Below are positions 20,753 to 25,831 of a stretch of 25,831 nt of DNA, one piece after another. The position numbers were made by a program, and so were the translations under genes. Source of the DNA: a virus; the IMG/VR virus record IMGVR_UViG_3300017605_000687, positions 1-25,831 of that record. One strand, given 5' to 3'. The notes beneath the pieces were generated by a model. It saw only the letters and a program-made list of their open reading frames with translations, ran no database searches and had not been told where the DNA came from. Each line of letters begins with the position of its first letter. Within the stretch, counting starts at the first letter, position 1.

Positions 20753-20755
20753 CAG

Positions 20756-21292
20756 TCAGTCCACCTCGTAGCCAGGGCTGTCGCTTCCACGGTAGCCCTT
20801 GCACCACAAAGGATTCTCCGCCGTGCCCACATTATGCGAGTGCCAGTGGTCGTTTTGCTTATTGCGCGGTCGCATCGGCGCGCGGTGCTTCAGACACAGC
20901 TTGTACCCATCGGGCAGATCGTCGGCGGTCGCAACCGGCGCGGCGAGCTGGAGCGGAGCGGGCGCCCGGTACTGCCGCGCGTCCATCAGGTCACAGAACT
21001 CATCCAGTGTCAAGCCCTCGGCGACGATCGTGATCGCGCGGCCGCGGTGCTCGATCGTGGTCTGGAGGCTGAAGCGGCGCGCGGTCTTCTCGACTTTCGG
21101 CGCGGTCGGCGGATCGGGCAATGTCTCCAGCGGCGCGTGACCAACGAGCGGCGTGGTGGTGTCGGGACGGTCGTTCAGCGCAGCGGCGGCGCGGCTGGCC
21201 TCGGCGCGCTTGCGCTCGCGATCGCTCAGGATCTTCTCTGCGGCCGGGGTCAGCACCTCGCGGCCGGCTTGGGTGGTGGTGGCGACTGGCAT
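20756..21292 (-). CDS. Early-region protein with C-terminal zinc-ribbon-like motif
   Basis: 178 residues. N-terminus charged helix (AAEKILSDRERKRAEASRAAAAL), middle FSLQTTIEHRGRAITIVAEGLTLDEFCDLMDAR, and C-terminus YKLCLKHRAPMRPRNKQNDHWHSHNVGTAENPLWCKG, where C-x2-H, H-x-H and C may bind zinc. The WxH...WCKG ending is one I associate with small phage DNA-metabolism proteins. Last gene of the leftward early operon; possible single-strand DNA-binding or recombination accessory role, unproven. Confidence 0.65.
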   Translation of the reverse strand: MPVATTTQAGREVLTPAAEKILSDRERKRAEASRAAAALNDRPDTTTPLVGHAPLETLPDPPTAPKVEKTARRFSLQTTIEHRGRAITIVAEGLTLDEFCDLMDARQYRAPAPLQLAAPVATADDLPDGYKLCLKHRAPMRPRNKQNDHWHSHNVGTAENPLWCKGYRGSDSPGYEVD

Positions 21293-21331
21293 TCGTTCGC
21301 TCGCTTTCGTGATTGTGGTGATTATACGACG

Positions 21332-21424
21332 TTATTCGTTCGGGTTCGGGTAGGTCGGGATCGGTGCAACCGGCCCGTTGCCGATCGGCGCGGTCTCGGT
21401 TGGCGGGGTATCGTCGCGGTGCAT
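21332..21424 (-). CDS. 30-residue proline-rich small protein (tentative)
   Basis: MHRDDTPPTETAPIGNGPVAPIPTYPNPNE. The 13 bases CACGAAAGCGAGC upstream of its ATG are the same as those upstream of the next gene (178-residue protein), which suggests a repeated translation signal. A longer frame to 21658 (108 codons) exists, but its extra part is arginine-rich and lacks a start signal. The rest of 21425-21638 shows nothing else. Confidence 0.35.
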   Translation of the reverse strand: MHRDDTPPTETAPIGNGPVAPIPTYPNPNE

Positions 21425-21638
21425 TGGTGGCTCGCTTTCGTGGTGTGCAAAGATGGGTGTGGCGGTAGGACGATGCGACCGCCGGCGCTTGAGACGATTT
21501 TTGAGACGATTTTGAGACGATTGGGGTTCAGTGTTGCAAATTTCAAGATTGGGAGCAGGGCGGCGGGCCGTGGCCCGTGTCTCGACTGTTAGCCGGCTCC
21601 ATGCCCTGGTGGAGTCGTCCCGGCCAGTCCTCGACCAC

Positions 21639-21833
21639 TTACTCCGCGCAGCGTTCATTCTGTACGCGCTCTAGGTCGATAATGCGTCCGTAGAGACGTT
21701 CGCTCAGATCGGCGAGCTGTTTGACCGCGCTGATGAGGTAATTGATCTGCTCTGGGCTGACTGTGGTGTGATAGTCGGCTTCGCTCAGACTGTCGCGCAC
21801 TGATTCAAGTATGTCGCGGAAGTGTTCGTTCAT
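21639..21833 (-). CDS. 64-residue helical early protein
   Basis: MNEHFRDILESVRDSLSEADYHTTVSPEQINYLISAVKQLADLSERLYGRIIDLERVQNERCAE: acidic, helical, coiled-coil-like second half. Weak ribosome site (GAGG, about 12 bases). Middle of the leftward early operon. No family recognised. Confidence 0.6.
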   Translation of the reverse strand: MNEHFRDILESVRDSLSEADYHTTVSPEQINYLISAVKQLADLSERLYGRIIDLERVQNERCAE

Positions 21834-21890
21834 CGTCGGTTGACCTCACCTTCTTATTGTTTACATCACTTCGATTATTGTAGACAGCAC

Positions 21891-22337
21891 TTACGCCGCG
21901 CTGCGCATCAGCTGCGCCCGCGTCTCGCTGATCTTCCGGGAGAGGCGCTGCGCGGCTTCGTCTTCTGCGAGGGCCTCTAATTCCGCCGCCCGTTCAATGA
22001 CGTTACAGAGCATGTGGTGAAAGCAGAGCAGTCCGCGCGATCCAGCCTCGCAGGAACAGACCAGGATGCCGCCCTGCTTCGTCAGTCGATGCACCAAGGC
22101 GCCGGGGCGACTCGCGCTGGGCACAAGCCACGCACCACCCGCGTAGGCCGGTCGCACGCCCTGCGCCCACTGGTACTGCGCCTTGGTGAGCGCATTGTGC
22201 TGGCTTTTCCAGAACTTGACCTCATCGCGGTCTTGAGGCTTTTGCGCCTGCGCGCCGGCCAGGAGCCCCGTGACATCGGCCAGCAGCTCATCGAACGCGG
22301 CAGTGATAAAGCTATCGGAGGGGAGTAGGGTGTTCAT
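21891..22337 (-). CDS. SWIM-type zinc-finger protein
   Basis: 148 residues. Contains VCSCEAGSRGLLCFHHML, the CxCx(n)CxH signature of SWIM zinc fingers, preceded by a small beta segment (AWLVPSASRPGALVHRLTKQGGILV) as in other SWIM proteins. N-terminal and C-terminal parts are helical. SWIM domains bind DNA or proteins and occur with recombination and transposition proteins. Start ATG 22337 has AGGAGG 9 bases upstream, inside the end of the preceding gene. Second gene of the early operon. Confidence 0.75.
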   Translation of the reverse strand: MNTLLPSDSFITAAFDELLADVTGLLAGAQAQKPQDRDEVKFWKSQHNALTKAQYQWAQGVRPAYAGGAWLVPSASRPGALVHRLTKQGGILVCSCEAGSRGLLCFHHMLCNVIERAAELEALAEDEAAQRLSRKISETRAQLMRSAA

Positions 22338-22341
22338 TGGG

Positions 22342-22548
22342 CTAGTCCTCCTGATTGAAGTAGTTCAGCTCCAAGACCCGCTTGCTCTCGGCGAACCGAC
22401 CCAGCAGCGCCAGCTCGCCAGCGCGTTCGAGGGCGTTCGCCTTGAGCGCCGCGTTTGACTGCGCGCGGCTGGCCTGGCTGGCCTCGAAGCGCTGGGCCTC
22501 GTGCTGGCTCTCGATGCGGGCGATGGTGGTGTGCTGCTGGGTGGTCAT
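22342..22548 (-). CDS. 68-residue helical protein, first gene of the leftward early operon
   Basis: MTTQQHTTIARIESQHEAQRFEASQASRAQSNAALKANALERAGELALLGRFAESKRVLELNYFNQED: one long polar helix and a TPR-like ERAGELALLGRFAESKRVLEL end. ATG 22548 is preferred (AGGA 8 bases upstream); the open frame to 22629 would start upstream of the promoter's start site. Function unknown. Confidence 0.6.
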   Translation of the reverse strand: MTTQQHTTIARIESQHEAQRFEASQASRAQSNAALKANALERAGELALLGRFAESKRVLELNYFNQED

Positions 22549-22593
22549 TGCGGTATCCTGTGTGCTGCTAGAACGTTCAAGTTGCTTCTCTAT

Positions 22594-22659
22594 AGCATCA
22601 ATTATACACCCGTCGCGTGAGATTGTCAAGCATCAATTTGCTACTTGACAGCATCATTT
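22594..22659. promoter_or_regulatory. Three operator-like direct repeats (AGCATCAATT type)
   Basis: AGCATCAATT at 22594-22603 and 22629-22638 and AGCATCATTT at 22650-22659. The first overlaps the leftward -10, the second lies between the two -35 boxes, the third fills the rightward spacer. Offsets are 35 and 21 bases. Placement is that of repressor binding sites at a divergent phage switch. Confidence 0.6.
22601..22629 (-). promoter_or_regulatory. Leftward early promoter, consensus sigma70
   Basis: Minus strand: TTGACA (22629-22624), 17 bases, TATAAT (22606-22601): both boxes perfect. Drives the early operon beginning with the 68-residue gene; start near 22594. Confidence 0.85.
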
Positions 22660-22673
22660 TTCCGTGATAGAGT
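22645..22673 (+). promoter_or_regulatory. Rightward regulator promoter
   Basis: TTGACA (22645-22650), 17 bases, TAGAGT (22668-22673). Its -35 forms a 7-bp inverted repeat with the leftward -35 (TGTCAAG 22624-22630 / CTTGACA 22644-22650). Drives the XRE gene; weaker -10 than the leftward promoter. Confidence 0.75.
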
Positions 22674-22708
22674 TAGCCACGTTATTCAAACGCGAGGAGG
22701 TATCGGAG

Positions 22709-22981
22709 ATGAAAGTAATCTCGAAGGCGCGACAAGTGCGGCTCGACTACCAGAGTCGAACTGGGCACCCTGTGTCGCTGTCGGAGGTTGCGGAGAAGGC
22801 GGACGTAGATCGCATGGCGCTCACCAGGCTAGAGCGCCGCGCGCGGCTCAATCGTGTCGATATGGAAATGATCGCAAAGCTGTGCGCGTTCTACGGGGTG
22901 GCAATTGGAGATATTTTGGAGTATAGTCCTGAAGACATACGAACGCCCACGCCGGCGCAGGCTCTGAATCTAGCGCGCTAG
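22709..22981 (+). CDS. XRE/Cro-CI-type transcription regulator
   Basis: 90 residues from ATG 22709, 9 bases after AGGAGG; a longer GTG start at 22664 would lie within the promoter. Helix-turn-helix: RQVRLDYQSRTGHPVSLSEVAEKADVDRMALTRLERRARLNRVDMEMIAKLCAFYGVAIGDILEY, the HTH_3 fold with a helix-2/3 turn at SEVAEKADVDRMALTRLE. A short Cro-sized protein with no protease-sensitive C-terminal domain, so either a Cro-like switch protein or a small repressor. Most likely binds the AGCATCAWTT repeats in front of it and shuts the leftward promoter. Confidence 0.85.
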   Translation: MKVISKARQVRLDYQSRTGHPVSLSEVAEKADVDRMALTRLERRARLNRVDMEMIAKLCAFYGVAIGDILEYSPEDIRTPTPAQALNLAR

Positions 22982-22996
22982 CATGGGCGTTCGTAT
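22937..22996 (+). terminator. Inverted repeat at the end of the XRE gene
   Basis: ATACGAACGCCCA (22937-22949) / TGGGCGTTCGTAT (22984-22996), perfect 13-bp stem around the stop codon; the 34-base arm contains a 12-base palindrome CTAGCGCGCTAG (22970-22981). Followed by TGTTGTGG, not a U-run. Likely the regulator's terminator, possibly a protein-binding site. Confidence 0.5.
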
Positions 22997-23002
22997 TGTT
23001 GT

Positions 23003-23038
23003 GGTTTCGCGACCGCCTTGCAAGTAAACCGCGAAACC
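23003..23038. repeat. 9-bp inverted repeat in the gap after the regulator
   Basis: GGTTTCGCG (23003-23011) / CGCGAAACC (23030-23038) with 18 bases between. The 223-base gap from 22982 to 23204 has no gene. Could be a second terminator stem, an operator or a recombination or replication site. Confidence 0.4.
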
Positions 23039-23204
23039 GCTATGTCCCGTGCCTTCCTCGCTCTATGCTCAGTTAGCACATTGACAACCAGTGAGTGATC
23101 GTCGCCTCGCATTGAAGTATCCAGGCGTAGATGCGAGCGCCGATCGGGGCAATGCTGCCCAGAACACGTTATACCGTTGTTTTATTCAATCAAGCGGAGT
23201 ACAT

Positions 23205-23534
23205 ATGGATTACATCGAGATCAGGCTTACAAGTGACGACAGCGAGGCATTGGAGCAGTTTACAGCCGATCTCCGCAAATCTATTCCTAGCCTCCGCTTT
23301 AATCACGTTCAAGTCGGTCGTAAAGGTGACTGGCTCTGTTATGGGTACTACGACAGTGCGAGAAGTAAGGTAAGTACAGAGCCTCAACACCTTGATAGAG
23401 ATGATGTCGTTGGCTGGCTTCATGCCTATAAGCACATCCGATCACCTATCGTCTCGTTGCTTGGGGCGGATAATCCAGCGCTTCAACTCTTGGACACTGC
23501 CGTTCGCAACATGCGGCGGCGCTTCGGAGCGTAG
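23205..23534 (+). CDS. 109-residue hypothetical protein
   Basis: Start ATG 23205 is 7 bases after GGAG; a longer frame to 23091 lacks a start signal. MDYIEIRLTSDDSEALEQFTADLRKSIPSLRFNHVQVGRKGDWLCYGYYDSARSKVSTEPQHLDRDDVVGWLHAYKHIRSPIVSLLGADNPALQLLDTAVRNMRRRFGA: a strand-helix-strand-strand start and helical end. No family recognised. Less GC-rich than the late genes. Sits between regulator and integrase, where lysogenic conversion or moron genes often occur. Confidence 0.65.
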   Translation: MDYIEIRLTSDDSEALEQFTADLRKSIPSLRFNHVQVGRKGDWLCYGYYDSARSKVSTEPQHLDRDDVVGWLHAYKHIRSPIVSLLGADNPALQLLDTAVRNMRRRFGA

Positions 23535-23583
23535 CCCCACCCGGCCACGTTGCCAGGGTTTATGACTCAATTGTAATCGAACA

Positions 23584-23602
23584 CACGTACTACCCATACG
23601 TG
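23584..23602. terminator. Small hairpin between convergent genes
   Basis: CACGTA (23584-23589) / TACGTG (23597-23602), loop of 7. Located between genes that converge (109-residue gene from the left, 72-residue gene from the right); perhaps a weak two-way terminator. Confidence 0.35.
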
Positions 23603-23624
23603 CAATCGGCTGATCTCTCGCGTG

Positions 23625-23843
23625 CTACAGATCGACCGAGATGTTGAGCGCCCGCGCGATCTTCTTCAGCGCCTCGTCTTGCTTGGCCAGTCGCGCGCCG
23701 ACATTGAAGTAATCCAACACGCCGGCCACCGCGCCGCAGCTCGCGCACTGCACGAAGTTGAGCTTGTAGTTTGAGTTGCGCGGCTCGACCACTTGCATCT
23801 CAAACAGGTGGCTGTCGCACTTTGGGCAGCTTGACAATGCCAT
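23625..23843 (-). CDS. Small zinc-ribbon protein
   Basis: 72 residues. CPKC at 6-9 and CASC at 33-36 form a Cys4 zinc ribbon (SSCPKCDSHLFEMQVVEPRNSNYKLNFVQCASCGAVAGVLDYFNVG), followed by a helix AKQDEALKKIARAL. Start ATG 23843 has GGGAG about 9 bases upstream. Divergent from the 60-residue gene with only 15 bases between the starts, so their ribosome sites overlap on opposite strands. Probable nucleic-acid or protein adaptor. Confidence 0.75.
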   Translation of the reverse strand: MALSSCPKCDSHLFEMQVVEPRNSNYKLNFVQCASCGAVAGVLDYFNVGARLAKQDEALKKIARALNISVDL

Positions 23844-23858
23844 ACGAAAGGACTCCCG

Positions 23859-24041
23859 ATGGACGAAACCAAGATTGAGATCACGATCGCTCAGTCAATG
23901 AGCGACGAAGGCCGCACCGCATTCCTCCGCACGATCGCCGTCGTCGTCGCCGTGTTCAGCCGCGCGACCATCCCCACCCTCGACGATCTGGTGCAGGCGC
24001 TTCAGGCGAAGCTACCGAAACCGGAGCGCGCGACACGCTGA
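23859..24041 (+). CDS. 60-residue hypothetical protein
   Basis: MDETKIEITIAQSMSDEGRTAFLRTIAVVVAVFSRATIPTLDDLVQALQAKLPKPERATR. AAAGGA stands 6 bases before the ATG. A hydrophobic stretch LRTIAVVVAVF may be a buried helix rather than a membrane span. No family recognised. Ends 120 bases before the integrase terminator. Confidence 0.6.
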   Translation: MDETKIEITIAQSMSDEGRTAFLRTIAVVVAVFSRATIPTLDDLVQALQAKLPKPERATR

Positions 24042-24160
24042 GCGGGCTGCTGCTGAGCACGAATCCGTGTCTTCCCGCGTTCGTCCGCGATCCGCTTCTG
24101 GAGCGGATGCGCCACGGGCGAGAATCGGCATTCGCGCCCGCGCGTCATGCCGAAATGATG

Positions 24161-24203
24161 GAAAAATGGAGCGAGAGACGGGATACCGACTCGATCGCTC
24201 CAT
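24161..24203 (-). terminator. Integrase gene terminator
   Basis: Minus strand ATGGAGCGA (24203-24195), 20-base loop with a further GAG/CTC pairing, TCGCTCCAT (24174-24166), then TTTTC. A clear intrinsic terminator 25 bases after the integrase stop. Confidence 0.75.
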
Positions 24204-24227
24204 GTGCTCCAAAATCGCTGTAAAGAC

Positions 24228-25166
24228 TTACATGAGCCTGCTCGGCAGCAGGTCGATCGCCTTTTGCTTATCGCGTATATCCACAGATAAGTAAATCTGC
24301 GTTGTCGCCAGCGAGTTGTGACCAAGCAGCTGCTGAATCGTCCGCAAGTCCGCGCCCGCGCGCAGCAGCAGCGTGGCGAAGGTGTGGCGCAGATCGTGCG
24401 CCGAAATGTGTAGTCCCGCCTCACGCACCCAGCCGCCCGCTTCAAACATCTTCGCTAAGGTCTTGCCGCTAATCTTGTGGCCGTGCCGCCCGCCGGCGAC
24501 GTAGCCCACGCGCTCATCGAGCGGCACCATGGCGAGCGCAGCGACCACCCGATCGTGGAGTCCGACCGCGCGACTCTTCCGCCCCTTGCCGTACCGAATG
24601 AGCAGCAGTCGCGCCTCCAGATCGACATCGCTCCACGCGACGTTGACGGTTTCTGACAGGCGCGTCCCGGCGTAGAGCATCAGCAAGATGCCGCGTCGCT
24701 CGCGTGCGCGCACCCAGCGCGTTTCTTTGTTCAGCACTGGCAGGGGTCTGGAGAGCAGCTTTTCCAGCGTGCGCTGCTCGTCAGAGGACAGCACGCGCGG
24801 CAGGCTCTGCCCGCGTTTGGGCCACACGAAATCCAGCGTCGGATCGTCGGCGCGTAGGCCGGCGCGGATCGCCCAGCGGCAGTAGGCGCGGATCGCTGAC
24901 AAATCCTTGCCGATCGTTGCAGCATCCAGATGGCGCCGATGGATCTGGTAGCCCAGCAGCCGATCGGCCTGGATTTGTCCGATCGTTGCATCTTCCCCCA
25001 ACCAGCCGATGAAGGTCTTCATCGATCGCACGTAGGTATCCACCGTGCGACTACTCAGCTTGCGCGCAGCCAATCCAATCGCAAAGCTTGCAAGCGTGCC
25101 CGCGATGACTGGCGACACGGCCAGCCGCACCCCGGTTTCGATCTTGGTCTCTACATCAACGCCCAC
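24228..25166 (-). CDS. int: Tyrosine recombinase (phage integrase)
   Basis: 312 residues from GTG 25166, 6 bases after GGGAGG; a GTG at 25187 is the alternative. N-terminal SAM-like core-binding domain (about 20-105), catalytic domain after it with the full set: Arg169 (YAGTRLSE), Lys197 (GKGRKSR), His257-x-x-Arg260 (HDLRHTFA), His283 (LLGHNS) and Tyr292 (TQIYLS). Compact XerC/D-like size without the long N-terminal arm-binding domain of lambda Int. Inserts and excises the phage genome at att sites. No attP core could be identified from one window. Confidence 0.93.
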   Translation of the reverse strand: MGVDVETKIETGVRLAVSPVIAGTLASFAIGLAARKLSSRTVDTYVRSMKTFIGWLGEDATIGQIQADRLLGYQIHRRHLDAATIGKDLSAIRAYCRWAIRAGLRADDPTLDFVWPKRGQSLPRVLSSDEQRTLEKLLSRPLPVLNKETRWVRARERRGILLMLYAGTRLSETVNVAWSDVDLEARLLLIRYGKGRKSRAVGLHDRVVAALAMVPLDERVGYVAGGRHGHKISGKTLAKMFEAGGWVREAGLHISAHDLRHTFATLLLRAGADLRTIQQLLGHNSLATTQIYLSVDIRDKQKAIDLLPSRLM

Positions 25167-25330
25167 AACAATCCTCCCACCTGCCACGACAGCATCTCTG
25201 TCATGGCAATAACGTCACACAACGGGCGATTGGGATGCACTTTTCTTGGTACAGCCCAGCCGCGCGGGGTGCGAACGCCCTGCGAGAAAGTGAGGATCCA
25301 TGAAGTGGTGATCTGAAAACCATCGAAAAC

Positions 25331-25360
25331 GGGGTGGGGATCGTACGCAATCCCCACCCC
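25331..25360. repeat. 11-bp perfect hairpin upstream of the right-edge gene
   Basis: GGGGTGGGGAT (25331-25341) / ATCCCCACCCC (25350-25360), loop CGTACGCA. It lies in the 219-base gap between the divergent integrase and zinc-finger genes. On the minus strand it is followed by GTTTTC, so it could be a terminator, but no minus-strand gene is seen to its right; on the plus strand it lies in the leader of the next gene. Confidence 0.5.
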
Positions 25361-25385
25361 ATCACCCCGAAGAAATGGAGTGGAC

Positions 25386-25831
25386 ATGGAACATCTTACC
25401 ACAACACCCGACGTGCGCGATCTGGACTGCCTGTATCTCGCCACGATCGGCGGCTGTGACTACTACGAGACCCGCCAGATCGTGCGATCGGATAACGGCG
25501 TCCGCAGCGTGGTCGGCCTGGCCAGCGACTGGCCAATCATCCAGCGCGACGCACGGATCCGCGAGCTGACCGCGCTGCTGACCGCCAGCGAGCAACGCAG
25601 CATCGAGGCCGATTGCCACGTTGCCGAGCTGCTCGCACGGCTCAGCGCCTATGAGGAGCTGTTCGCAGTTTCGCCCAAAGCCGAGCCGATGGCCGCGGCT
25701 GCGGCGAGTAGCGCCGGCGCGGCCGCGTGCGACCACTGCGATTGGCGCGGCCACCCAAAGGGCCTGGGGTCACACAAGAAACGGGCGCATGGGGTGGCCG
25801 GCGAGATTGGCCATAAGTCGGCGGGCGGGCA
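25386..25831 (+). CDS. Protein with coiled-coil and C2H2 zinc finger (partial, runs off right edge)
   Basis: 148 codons with no stop before the edge. Starts at ATG 25386 with GGAG 6 bases upstream. N-terminal MEHLTTTPDVRDLDCLYLATIGGCDYYETRQIV, then a helical region (IIQRDARIRELTALLTASEQRSIEADCHVAELLARLSAYEELF), an Ala-rich linker and CDHCDWRGHPKGLGSHKKRAHG, a C-x2-C-x11-H-x4-H finger (about residues 117-137). Such fingers occur in small bacterial and phage DNA-binding proteins. First rightward gene beyond the integrase, so the phage genome continues to the right. Confidence 0.65.
   Translation, partial: MEHLTTTPDVRDLDCLYLATIGGCDYYETRQIVRSDNGVRSVVGLASDWPIIQRDARIRELTALLTASEQRSIEADCHVAELLARLSAYEELFAVSPKAEPMAAAAASSAGAAACDHCDWRGHPKGLGSHKKRAHGVAGEIGHKSAGG

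Noticed and set aside
22664-22708. GTG start extending the XRE regulator by 15 residues
   Set aside because: It lies within the promoter, upstream of the expected transcript start; ATG 22709 has a strong ribosome site.
24166-24203. tRNA-like or attP-like element beside the integrase
   Set aside because: No anticodon or T-loop pattern; the stem plus T-run is explained as the integrase terminator. attP may still be nearby but cannot be seen.
24042-24227. Open plus-strand frame ending at about 24225 (ERMRHGRESAFAPARHAEMMEKW...)
   Set aside because: No start codon with a ribosome site and it runs through the integrase terminator.
1-25831. CRISPR array, rRNA, tRNA or insertion sequence
   Set aside because: No regularly spaced repeats, no tRNA or rRNA sequence and no transposase seen.

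Overview
The window is part of a temperate, tailed double-stranded DNA phage or prophage with an HK97-type capsid. The evidence is a complete DNA-packaging and head module (small and large terminase, portal, minor head protein, neck-like protein, protease-scaffold, major capsid protein), a lysis-type amidase, a lambda-like divergent regulatory region with an XRE repressor-like gene, and a tyrosine integrase. Base composition is GC-rich, but the two free-standing homing endonuclease genes are visibly more AT-rich. The host cannot be read directly. The style of the small zinc-ribbon proteins and glycosyltransferases would fit a GC-rich Chloroflexota-like bacterium, but this is only a guess.

Late region (minus strand, about 18.7 kb down to base 1). 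A sigma70-like promoter at 18677-18705 precedes one long, tightly packed operon whose genes overlap by ATGA, TGATG or TAATG junctions almost throughout. In order of transcription: a coiled-coil protein, a C-terminally membrane-anchored protein, a helix-turn-helix protein, an N-acetylmuramoyl-L-alanine amidase with SH3-like tail, a glycoside-hydrolase-like TIM barrel, two tiny membrane proteins, TerS, TerL, a GIY-YIG homing endonuclease inserted with its own promoter, a 57-residue protein, portal, minor head protein, gp10-like neck protein, a proline-rich membrane protein, two small unknowns, an intrinsic terminator, an 844-residue protease-scaffold fusion (with a well-placed internal start for a separate scaffold) and the major capsid protein. 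No tape-measure or tail-tube gene is seen; these may lie left of the window.

Sugar cassette (minus strand, 5.1 kb to 1). Downstream of the capsid gene come a small protein, a GT2 glycosyltransferase fused to a small Cys-containing phage-type domain, a second glycosyltransferase, a SAM methyltransferase, a third glycosyltransferase, a HddA-type heptose-7-phosphate kinase, a 55-residue protein, a GmhA-type sedoheptulose-7-phosphate isomerase and a DUF1360-like membrane protein. A GmhB-like HAD phosphatase sits 15 kb away at 20.0-20.6 kb. Together these could supply nucleotide-activated heptose and attach it, methylated or not, to a virion or host-surface acceptor.

Middle (18.7-20.0 kb). An HNH endonuclease gene carries the same unusual upstream element as the GIY-YIG gene (12 identical bases, then 18 bases, then TATAAT). 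Next to it is a promoter-like motif followed by a strongly structured 100-base stretch (candidate small RNA) and a 270-base block I cannot assign.

Early and lysogeny region (20.0-25.8 kb). Face-to-face -35 boxes at 22624-22650 serve a leftward early operon (68-residue protein, SWIM zinc-finger protein, small proteins, a zinc-ribbon-like protein, terminator, phosphatase) and a rightward XRE regulator, with three AGCATCAWTT direct repeats placed like operators. Further right are small genes, the integrase with its own terminator, and a rightward gene with a C2H2 zinc finger cut by the window edge.
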